A stretch of DNA of 64,000 nucleotides from Actinospineispora acaciae DSM 45401 (GTDB lineage Bacteria; Actinomycetota; Actinomycetes; Mycobacteriales; Pseudonocardiaceae). The notes beneath the pieces are model-generated. The model did no database searches. It was given only the letters and a program-made list of their open reading frames with translations, and had not been told where the DNA came from. Position numbers and translations under genes: made by a program. This document shows, piece after piece, positions 1-7,100 of this stretch (position 1 is the first letter of the stretch; each line of letters begins with the position of its first letter). Location: assembly GCF_000620785.1 (NCBI RefSeq), contig NZ_JIAI01000001.1:1550001-1614000 (forward strand). Reading direction: 5' to 3'.

Positions 1-294
1 GGTCACCTGGTTCAGCAGCACGGCCAGCAGCAGCGACAGCACGAACGTGAGCGGCACGATGATCACGGCGAACACGGTGAACGTCAGCAGGCTGTCCAGG
101 AACGGGCCCGGCCGCAGCAGGTCGAGGTAGTTCCGCAGGCCGACGAACTCCCGGGGCTGCACGGTGTTCTGCGCCCGGTTGAAGCTCAGCACGAAGCTCC
201 ACGCGATCGGCAGGTAGACGAAGACGGCCAGGCCCACCACGAACGGCCCGACGAACAGCCAGAACGCCCCGGTGGCGCCCCTGGTCCGGCTCAT
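1..294 (-). CDS. Sugar ABC transporter permease (N-terminal part)
   Basis: Inner-membrane permease of a carbohydrate ABC importer (MalF/UgpA type). Only the first 98 codons are in the window; the gene runs off the left edge. The ATG at 294 overlaps the stop of the binding-protein gene (ATGA), so the two are translationally coupled. The N-terminus has a hydrophobic helix (FWLFVGPFVVGLAVFVYLP), then a periplasmic stretch with the family-typical FVGLRNYLDLL, and a second helix at the window edge. The substrate cannot be read from this fragment. Confidence 0.9.
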   Translation of the reverse strand, partial: MSRTRGATGAFWLFVGPFVVGLAVFVYLPIAWSFVLSFNRAQNTVQPREFVGLRNYLDLLRPGPFLDSLLTFTVFAVIIVPLTFVLSLLLAVLLNQVT

Positions 295-1604
295 GAGGCC
301 AGGCGGGCCAGTTCGGCGTCGACGGCCGCCTTCGCGGTGGCCAGGCTGCTGGTGATGTCGGCGTTCTGCCGCACGATGGCGGTGGCCGCGTCGGCGTAGG
401 CGGTCCGCATCTTCTGCGTCCACATCGGGTTGAACGGGACCGCGTACTGGTTGAAGATCTTCAGGGCCTCGGCCGCGACGCCGGCCCGCAGCTTCTGGGC
501 GCTCTCGGCGAGGCTCTTGCGCGGCGGGACGTGGAACCCGTAGGAGAGGTTGAAGTCCTCCTGGTTCTGCTTGTTGTCGACCCACAGCCACTTGGTGAAG
601 TCCTTGGCCGCCGCGACGTTGCGCGACTTCGCGCTGACGAACGACGCCCACCCGCCGAGGAACGTCGACGGCTTGCCCACCGTCGGGCTCAGCGCCGGCC
701 ACGGCACGATCCCGAAGTCGTCGCCGAGCGCCTGCTGGATCTTCGGCAGCGCCCACAGCCCGCACCACTGCATGGCGGCCAGCCCCTGGGTGAAGGCCGA
801 GGGGTCCCACCAGTCGGTCGGCGCGCCGAGCAGCAGCGAGCCGCCGCCGGCCAGCGCGCGCAGCTTGGTGAAGGCGTCCTTGGCCTCGGCGGTGGCGAAG
901 CCGACCTTGTTGTCCGAGGTGAGGTAGTCGGTGCCGGCCATCCACAGCACCGGCCCGAGCAGCGCGCCACCGCCGAACGCGGGCGTGACGCCGGCGTCGT
1001 TGCCGATGAACAGGCCCTTCACGCTGTCGCGGGTCAACGCTTTCGCCGCGTCGATCAGCTCGTCCATGGTGGCCGGCGGGCGCACGCCGGCCTGTTGCAG
1101 CATGCTCTTGCGGTAGTACAGGAACCCGGTGTCGTCGACGATCTTGACGCCGTAGACCTTGCCGCCGACCGAGGTGGACTTGATGTCCGAGTCGGTGTAG
1201 TCACCGCGCACCGCGCCGACGATGTCGTCCAGCGGGACGACCTGCCCGCTCTTGACCATGTCCACGCTGAACTGGCCGTCGATGCCGCACTCGAAGACGT
1301 CAGGGCCGCTGTCGGAGAGCAGCCCGGACGAGAGCTTCGAGGTGTAGTCGCCGGGCGTCCACTGGACCTCGACGTTCACCGCCGGATAGGACTTCGCGTA
1401 GTTCTTCACGGCCTGCTCGGTGCCCGCCTCGCCGTAGAGGTGGTACCACTGCTTGAGCGTCGGCTTTCCGCCCCCGCCCGTGTCGAGCCCGCCGGAGTCG
1501 CCGCCGCACGCGGCGAGCACGCCGCCGAGGCTCAGGCCGCCGGCAAGCGCCAGGAAGGTGCGGCGGGTGGACGCCGGCAGGTGTGACGGACTGAGCTTGT
1601 CCAC
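291..1604 (-). CDS. Extracellular sugar-binding lipoprotein of ABC transporter
   Basis: Solute-binding protein (family 1, MalE/UgpB-like) that delivers a sugar to the permease encoded directly downstream. With the GTG start at 1604 it has 437 residues. It carries a twin arginine at residues 14-15, a hydrophobic stretch and a lipobox ending at Cys33 (VLAAC), so it is probably exported and lipid-anchored. GAGAGG lies 10 nt before the GTG. An upstream ATG at 1643 would give 450 residues with 13 extra, non-signal-like residues, so 1604 is preferred. A promoter-like TTGACA-N18-TAGCTT lies at 1710-1681. The substrate is unknown. Confidence 0.88.
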   Translation of the reverse strand: MDKLSPSHLPASTRRTFLALAGGLSLGGVLAACGGDSGGLDTGGGGKPTLKQWYHLYGEAGTEQAVKNYAKSYPAVNVEVQWTPGDYTSKLSSGLLSDSGPDVFECGIDGQFSVDMVKSGQVVPLDDIVGAVRGDYTDSDIKSTSVGGKVYGVKIVDDTGFLYYRKSMLQQAGVRPPATMDELIDAAKALTRDSVKGLFIGNDAGVTPAFGGGALLGPVLWMAGTDYLTSDNKVGFATAEAKDAFTKLRALAGGGSLLLGAPTDWWDPSAFTQGLAAMQWCGLWALPKIQQALGDDFGIVPWPALSPTVGKPSTFLGGWASFVSAKSRNVAAAKDFTKWLWVDNKQNQEDFNLSYGFHVPPRKSLAESAQKLRAGVAAEALKIFNQYAVPFNPMWTQKMRTAYADAATAIVRQNADITSSLATAKAAVDAELARLAS

Positions 1605-1680
1605 CGTCGTGTCGCCTCTCGTCGTTGGGAGCCACACGGGCATTGGGAAAACTCAGGAGCCCCCCGTTGCCTAGCTCGTG

Positions 1681-1710
1681 AAGCTAAAGGTCCACTCCGG
1701 AGGGTGTCAA
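1681..1710 (-). promoter_or_regulatory. Sigma70-like promoter of the sugar ABC operon
   Basis: On the minus strand TTGACA (1710-1705) is followed after 18 bp by TAGCTT (1686-1681). Transcription would begin about 70 nt upstream of the GTG start of the binding-protein gene. The -35 hexamer matches the vegetative consensus fully; the -10 is moderate. Confidence 0.45.
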
Positions 1711-1727
1711 TCTTTCTTCAAGGAATG

Positions 1728-1755
1728 GGCCGGCCATTCCGAGTAATGGCCGGCC
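1728..1755. terminator. Perfect 11-bp hairpin between MFS gene and sugar operon
   Basis: GGCCGGCCATT (1728-1738) and its exact reverse complement (1745-1755) enclose a 6-nt loop. The hairpin lies just past the stop of the MFS gene and upstream of the promoter of the next minus-strand operon. It is probably a rho-independent-type terminator without a U-tract, common in actinomycetes. An operator role is possible. Confidence 0.55.
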
Positions 1756-1768
1756 ACAATCCTGCGCA

Positions 1769-3250
1769 CTATCCCAACTGCGACGACACGCGCGAAGTCC
1801 GCGCGGAGAGCCAGCGCAGGGCCAGGACGCCGAGTGCGATGTGCAGCAGGGCGGCCACCGAGGCGGCGGCGTGCAGGGCGGCGACGAATGCCGCCTTTGC
1901 GTGCTCGGCCGCCGGGGGCGCGAGGCCGGGGAGCTGGAGGGTCTCGTCCAGGGTGGGGGCGAGGTCCGGGCCGGCGAGCCGGAAGATCAGCGCGGCCAGC
2001 GAGCCGAGCAGCGCGATGCCCAGCGCGTTGCCGATCTCGTTGCTGGTCTCCGCGATCGCGGCCGCCGAGCCCGCGCGCTCGGTGGGGACCGCCCCGACGG
2101 CCGTGTCGGCCACGACGCTGAACGAGATCCCGTAGCCGACGCCCGCGACCACCGTCGAGGCGACATACCAGCCGACACCGCCCGTGAGCCCGGTCGGCAG
2201 CATCAGCAGCACGCCGGCGGCGATCGAGAAGTGGCAGGCGACCAGCGCGGTCCGGGCGCCGATGCGGGAGACCACCGAGGGGGTCAGGACGCAGGTGGCG
2301 GTGAGGACGGCGGCGCCCGGCAGCGCGAGCAGCGCCGCGCGCGAGACGGGCAGGCCCAGCACGGACTGGAGGTAGACGCCCGCCAGGTACGCGCCGGCCG
2401 ACCACGCCGCCAGGGGCAGCAGCCCGGTGACGACGGCGACGGTGAAGACCCGGTCGCGGAACAGCGAGAACTCGATCAGCGGGTGGTCGAGGCGTCGCTG
2501 CCGGCGGGCGAACCAGGTGAGCGTCGCGACCCCGGCGAGGCCCGCGACGAGGGCGGCGGCGGACGGGCCCTCGGCGGCGGCGTGCTTGATCCCGTAGATC
2601 GTGAGCAGCAGGCCGACGGCGGACAGCGCGACGCTGGGCGCGTCCACCCGCCCCGGCCTGGTCGCCCGCACCTCGCGCAGCAGCACCGGCGCGAACAGCA
2701 GGAACGGGGCGACGACGGCGAGGTTGACCAGGAACACCGAGCCCCACCAGAACCGTTCCAGCAGGGCGCCGCCGACGATCGGGCCGATCGCGAACCCGGC
2801 CGCGAAGGCGGCGGCGAAGATGCCGATGGCCCTGGCCCGCCACCGGGGGTCGGCGAACAGCTCGCTCAGCACGGCCAGCGCCGAGGGCAGCAGGGTCGCG
2901 CCGGCGACACCCATGACCGCCCGGAACGCGATGAGCACCTCCGCGCTCGGCGCGAACGCCGCTCCGGCCGAGCCGGCTGCGAACACCGTCGCGCCGATCA
3001 TCAGCAACCTCAGCCGCCCGTACCGGTCGCCGATGTTGCCGAACGCGACCAACAACGAGCCGACGGCGAAGCCGTAGACGTCCAGGATCCACAGCACCTG
3101 GTCGGCGGTCGGGGTGAGGGCCTGGCCGATCCGGGGCATCGCCAGGAACAGGATCGATCCGTCCATCGAGACCAGCAGGACCGGTCCGAGGATCACCAAC
3201 AGCCCGAGCCATGCGCGCGTGCCGGGCGGTGAGGGGTACGTGCGAGTCAT
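1769..3250 (-). CDS. MFS drug-efflux transporter, DHA2 (EmrB/QacA) family
   Basis: Predicted 493-residue, 14-helix major facilitator that would export toxic compounds by proton antiport. The first helix contains the DHA2-typical acidic residue (VSMDGSILFLAMP), followed by the loop 2-3 motif GDRYGRLRLL. The reading frame extends upstream to 3424, but the ATG at 3250 gives the usual DHA2 N-terminus and leaves a 103-bp divergent promoter region shared with the XRE regulator. That regulator is the likely controller. Confidence 0.88.
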   Translation of the reverse strand: MTRTYPSPPGTRAWLGLLVILGPVLLVSMDGSILFLAMPRIGQALTPTADQVLWILDVYGFAVGSLLVAFGNIGDRYGRLRLLMIGATVFAAGSAGAAFAPSAEVLIAFRAVMGVAGATLLPSALAVLSELFADPRWRARAIGIFAAAFAAGFAIGPIVGGALLERFWWGSVFLVNLAVVAPFLLFAPVLLREVRATRPGRVDAPSVALSAVGLLLTIYGIKHAAAEGPSAAALVAGLAGVATLTWFARRQRRLDHPLIEFSLFRDRVFTVAVVTGLLPLAAWSAGAYLAGVYLQSVLGLPVSRAALLALPGAAVLTATCVLTPSVVSRIGARTALVACHFSIAAGVLLMLPTGLTGGVGWYVASTVVAGVGYGISFSVVADTAVGAVPTERAGSAAAIAETSNEIGNALGIALLGSLAALIFRLAGPDLAPTLDETLQLPGLAPPAAEHAKAAFVAALHAAASVAALLHIALGVLALRWLSARTSRVSSQLG

Positions 3251-3299
3251 GTCCCCGACCGTCGGACGCGCACCGCCCGCCAACCAGACCCGCGCCGTG

Positions 3300-3322
3300 G
3301 GTACACCCAGCAGGTACACCCA
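3300..3322. promoter_or_regulatory. Direct repeat GGTACACCCA x2, candidate regulator site
   Basis: GGTACACCCA occurs at 3300-3309 and again at 3313-3322, 13 bp apart, in the promoter region between the divergent MFS and XRE genes. The position fits an operator for the XRE/MmyB-type regulator. This is inference from repeat and location only. Confidence 0.4.
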
Positions 3323-3353
3323 CCCGCCGCCGCGGCGGCCTAGCCTCGCGGGA

Positions 3354-4259
3354 GTGGACAGCCTCGGAGCGTTCCTGAAGAGCCGCCGCGACCGGGTCAC
3401 GCCGGCCGCGATCGGGCTGCGCACCTACGGCAGCGCCCGGCGGGTCCCCGGCCTGCGGCGTGAGGAGCTCGCCCAGCTCGCCGGGGTGAGCGCCGGGTAC
3501 TACACGCGGCTGGAGCAGGGCCAGGCCGAGACCGCCTCCGAGCAGGTTCTCGGCGCGCTCGCCCGGGTGCTCCAGCTCGACCGGGTCGAGACGGTCCACC
3601 TGCACAACCTCGCGCGCCAGGCCGCCGCGCCCGGCCTGTCCGAACCGGGCACCGAGCAACCCCACCCGAGGGTCCTCGCGCTGCTGGAGTCCCTCGGCGA
3701 GGCCACCCCGGCGCTGGTGTTCGGCCGGCGCGGCGACGTCCTGGCCTGGAACCGCACCGGGCACGCGCTCACCGCCGAGCACGTCGCGTTCGACGCGCCG
3801 AGGGACCCCGCGCGCCGCCCGTCCATCCCCCGGATGTTCTTCCTCGACCCGCTCACCCGCGACCTGCACCGCAACTGGTCCGAGCTCGCCCCCATCCACG
3901 TGGCGTACCTGCGGCTCACCGCCGGCCGCTACCCCACCGACGCGCGCCTGGCCGAGCTGATCGGGGAGCTCACCATGCGCAGCGACGAGTTCGCGGCGAT
4001 GTGGGCCACCGGCGACGTCGCCGACTGCACGGTCGGGACGATGAACCTGCGGCATCCCACCGTCGGCGCCGTGAGCGTGGACTACCAGGTGTGGCTCCAA
4101 CCGGACAGCCCCGACCACCGCCTCGAGATCTACACGCCGAACGACCCCGGCTCCGCCGACGCGCTGCGCATCCTGACCCAGCAATCCGGTGGCGCCGAGC
4201 CACCCGTCCGGACCTGCGCGGCAGGCCGATCCACGGTGTCGAGGGCTCCTTCCGGTTAA
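3354..4259 (+). CDS. XRE-family regulator with MmyB-like ligand-binding domain
   Basis: 301-residue DNA-binding regulator. An N-terminal helix-turn-helix (about residues 8-70, with RREELAQLAGVS followed by YYTRLEQG) precedes a C-terminal PAS-like MmyB domain (about 105-285: VFGRRGDVLAWNRTGHAL, then NWSELAP and a late LRHPTVG motif). The GTG at 3354 begins VDSLGAFLKSRRDR, the family's normal N-terminus. No spaced Shine-Dalgarno is visible, so the transcript may be leaderless. Members often control a divergently transcribed transporter or oxidoreductase, here the DHA2 exporter. Confidence 0.9.
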   Translation: MDSLGAFLKSRRDRVTPAAIGLRTYGSARRVPGLRREELAQLAGVSAGYYTRLEQGQAETASEQVLGALARVLQLDRVETVHLHNLARQAAAPGLSEPGTEQPHPRVLALLESLGEATPALVFGRRGDVLAWNRTGHALTAEHVAFDAPRDPARRPSIPRMFFLDPLTRDLHRNWSELAPIHVAYLRLTAGRYPTDARLAELIGELTMRSDEFAAMWATGDVADCTVGTMNLRHPTVGAVSVDYQVWLQPDSPDHRLEIYTPNDPGSADALRILTQQSGGAEPPVRTCAAGRSTVSRAPSG

Positions 4260-4320
4260 TTTCCGCGAATCGGTCACGTCGGCCCCGGGCGGGTGCGAGC
4301 ATCCCGGCGTGCGGCCAGCC

Positions 4321-5115
4321 ATGCCCCAACGCCCCATCCCCCGGCCGGAAAGCGCCCGGCCGCGGTCCGGTCAGCACGCCCGCAAGAGCCAGGTGGGCGT
4401 GGTGGTCGCGATGAGCGTGGTGGTGGCGGCGACGATCGGCGGCGGCTGGGCGGTCGGCAGCGCGAACCCGGTGGCCCATGACGAGCCGTCGGCCGGGCCG
4501 CTGCCGATCCCGCCGGAACGGATCGCCCAGTGGTCATGCCAGGCGCAGGTCGCCCTGACCAGCGTGTACCGGCAGCTGGAGGAGATCAACAGCACCCAAC
4601 AGGACTGGGAGACGCGGTTCGGAGCGGAGAAGCCACCCGAGGTCCGGGACTTGCTCACGCGCAAGCAGGTGTTGGAGGTGCAATATGTCGTGTTGCAGTC
4701 GCAGGTCCGGGCGTGGCAGTCCATTCCGGAGGTTCAGGGCGAGCTGTCCAAGGACCAGGACCAGCTGGCCCTGCTCGACCGCGCCCTCGCGGCCAACCAC
4801 GACGACCGGTCGCCCGAGCAGCGGGCGCAGGTCGGCGTGCTGTCCGAGCAGCGCGCGTACTGGCTCAAGCAGCGCGACGCCAAGCAGCGTGACCTTCAGC
4901 GGCTCATCGAGGTCACCCAGCAGACCACCGATCAGCTTCTCGCGCAGTCGGGATCGACCACCGACCGGCTCAGCGGGGCGGTGCGGACCCTGGCCTGCGG
5001 CCGGGCGTCCGCCCCGGATCCGGACGCGTCGGCGTCGGGGGTCACCCCGACCGGCTCCGGAACCGAGACCGCCACCACCGGCACGGCGGAAGAAGGCGAT
5101 CGTCAACCGAGGTAG
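4321..5115 (+). CDS. Membrane-anchored coiled-coil protein of unknown function
   Basis: 264 residues, not recognised. A positively charged N-terminus is followed by one helix (about 26-46, VGVVVAMSVVVAATIGGG), so most of the chain is probably outside the cell. The extracytoplasmic part is rich in Gln, Leu and charged residues with coiled-coil character, is bracketed by two lone cysteines (WSCQAQ and TLACGR) that could form a disulfide, and ends in a Thr/Gly/Ser-rich tail. A GTG at 4309 is an alternative start. It lies 33 bp before the ferredoxin-reductase fusion gene and may share its transcript. Confidence 0.6.
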   Translation: MPQRPIPRPESARPRSGQHARKSQVGVVVAMSVVVAATIGGGWAVGSANPVAHDEPSAGPLPIPPERIAQWSCQAQVALTSVYRQLEEINSTQQDWETRFGAEKPPEVRDLLTRKQVLEVQYVVLQSQVRAWQSIPEVQGELSKDQDQLALLDRALAANHDDRSPEQRAQVGVLSEQRAYWLKQRDAKQRDLQRLIEVTQQTTDQLLAQSGSTTDRLSGAVRTLACGRASAPDPDASASGVTPTGSGTETATTGTAEEGDRQPR

Positions 5116-5148
5116 GCGAGGCGCCACCGGCTAGCTGACTGGATACCC

Positions 5149-6993
5149 ATGTATCGAGGATCATCGCTGAAGGGTGCGACCCGGCCTCCCCGGTTGTCCG
5201 GCTACGTGGCGTACCACGGCCGCCTGGCGAGGTGGTCGGCGTGGCTGGAACGGCGGCTGGGTGAGCACCAGCCACAACGGCCCAACCGGGTCAGGGTGGT
5301 CGACCCGCGGCTGGTGGTCGCCGAGTCGGTGAAATGGTCGCCGTTGCACTGGCTGGAGTACCCGTCGTCGCGCCCGCGCAGGGTCTCCCTCGGGGTGGCG
5401 GTGTCGGCGGGGCTGGGCCTGGTCGCGGTGCCGGCCGTCGTCATCCTCAACGACAGCGACGTGATGTCGGTCGAGTCCCGGCTGGCGGTGTGGCGGCTGA
5501 CCGAGCGGGTCTGCGGGATCGCGGCGCTGGTGCTGCTGGCGATCGCGGTGAGCGGTGGGCTGCTGCTGTCCACCGTGTCGGCGGGCCCGCGGGGGCGCGC
5601 GGCGTTCGGCAGGCTGCACGTCTTCGTCGCGGCGCTGGCGGTGGTGTTCGTCGTGCTGCACGTGGTCTCCGTGTCGCTGCTGCCGGACCTGGGGATCGGC
5701 TGGTTGCAGATGACCGTGCCGTTCACCAGGGAGGCCGGGCCGTTCGCGCAGGCGTGCGGCGTGCTCGCGGCCTACCTGTTGCTCGCCGTGGTCGTCACCT
5801 CGGCGCTGCGTGGCGTGCTGCCGTGGCGGGTGTGGCGGCGCACCCACCTGCTCACCGTGCCGCTGTTCGGGCTGGGGTGCGCGCACACCGTGCTCGCCGA
5901 GTCCGCCGAGAGCTCGGTGCTGGCCGGCGTCCGTGCGGGTGCGGTCATGCTGATGCCGTACCTGATCGCCTGGTGGCTGCGGGTCCGGGCGCGCGCCGCG
6001 GAGCTCGCGCCCCCGGCATCCCTCCCGCCCGCGCCGAGGGAGCTCGACGCGGCCGCCCGCACCCACCCCCTGTCGCTGTTGATCTCGCAGATCACCTGGG
6101 AGGCGGACGGGGTGATGTCGCTGCAGCTGCGCTCGCCCGACGGGTCCGCGCTGCCGCCGTGGGAGCCGGGCGCGCACGTGGAGGTGCTGCTGCCGTCCGG
6201 GCGGCTGCGGCACTACTCGCTCTACGGCGACCCGACCGAACGCGACCGCTACCGCATCGCGGTGCTGCGCGACGACACCGGCCGGGGCGGCTCGCGGGAG
6301 ATGCACGACGGGCTGCGCATCGGCACCAGGCTCATGGTGGCGCCGCCGAACAACGCGTTCGCCCTGGAGCCGGCCCGAGGCTACCTGCTGCTGGCCGGCG
6401 GCATCGGGATCACCGGGCTGTTGCCGATGGCCCGGGTGCTGGCGGGGGGACAGCGACCGTGGCGCCTGATCTACATCGGACGATCCCGGGCCGGGATGGC
6501 CCTGATCGACCAGGTCGAGGCGGTCGACCCGGACAAGGTCGAGATCGTGGCGTCCGAGGAGCGGGGCCGTCCGGACCTGAACCGGATGATCGCCGCGCTG
6601 CCGTCGGGCACGGCGGTCTACTGCTGCGGGCCCACGAACATGATCGAGTCGGTCACCGCGATCGTGGCCGAGCGTCCCGACCTGACCCTGCACGTCGAAC
6701 AGTTCGCCCCGCCCAGCGGCCCTCGGGGCGCCGCGTTCGACGTCGAGCTGCGCCGGACCGAGGCCACCGTCCGCGTCTCCGACGACCAGACGATCGTGCA
6801 GGCCATCGCGCACCTGGTGCCCTCGGTCACCGGCGGGTGCGAGCAGGGGCTGTGCGGACGGTGCCGTGCCACGGTGCTCGACGGCACCCCCGAGCACCGC
6901 GACACGTTCCTCACCGACGCGGACCGGGCGGCCGGCCAGATGCTGCTCTGCGTCTCCCGAGCCCAGGGCGAACGGCTCACCCTCGACCTGTGA
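5149..6993 (+). CDS. Ferric-reductase-like membrane domain fused to FAD/NAD/2Fe-2S reductase
   Basis: 614-residue electron-transfer protein. Residues about 70-285 form several membrane helices with paired histidines (RLHVFV...VLHVV and THLLTV...CAHTV) suggestive of haem ligation as in ferric-reductase-like domains. Then come an FAD domain (RHYSLYG from Arg354), an NAD domain (GGIG 417-420) and a plant-type 2Fe-2S ferredoxin domain with Cys564, Cys569, Cys572 and Cys601. The soluble half resembles phthalate-dioxygenase-type reductases. Electrons could pass from NAD(P)H through FAD and FeS to membrane haem or an unknown partner. No oxygenase gene is adjacent. Confidence 0.85.
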   Translation: MYRGSSLKGATRPPRLSGYVAYHGRLARWSAWLERRLGEHQPQRPNRVRVVDPRLVVAESVKWSPLHWLEYPSSRPRRVSLGVAVSAGLGLVAVPAVVILNDSDVMSVESRLAVWRLTERVCGIAALVLLAIAVSGGLLLSTVSAGPRGRAAFGRLHVFVAALAVVFVVLHVVSVSLLPDLGIGWLQMTVPFTREAGPFAQACGVLAAYLLLAVVVTSALRGVLPWRVWRRTHLLTVPLFGLGCAHTVLAESAESSVLAGVRAGAVMLMPYLIAWWLRVRARAAELAPPASLPPAPRELDAAARTHPLSLLISQITWEADGVMSLQLRSPDGSALPPWEPGAHVEVLLPSGRLRHYSLYGDPTERDRYRIAVLRDDTGRGGSREMHDGLRIGTRLMVAPPNNAFALEPARGYLLLAGGIGITGLLPMARVLAGGQRPWRLIYIGRSRAGMALIDQVEAVDPDKVEIVASEERGRPDLNRMIAALPSGTAVYCCGPTNMIESVTAIVAERPDLTLHVEQFAPPSGPRGAAFDVELRRTEATVRVSDDQTIVQAIAHLVPSVTGGCEQGLCGRCRATVLDGTPEHRDTFLTDADRAAGQMLLCVSRAQGERLTLDL

Positions 6994-7100
6994 CCGACCC
7001 TCGACTTGTGACCGCGCGCCCCGCACCGGTGGGAAAGCAACCACAACGAAGCGCTCATCCAGCCCCGCCGGCGCGTGAGGCGAGAACACAGCGCTCCCGG

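Noticed and set aside
1707..4337. 876-codon minus-strand open frame
   Set aside because: It is antisense or out of frame to the MFS and XRE genes and its translation is low-complexity Arg/Gly/Pro, typical of GC-rich shadow frames.
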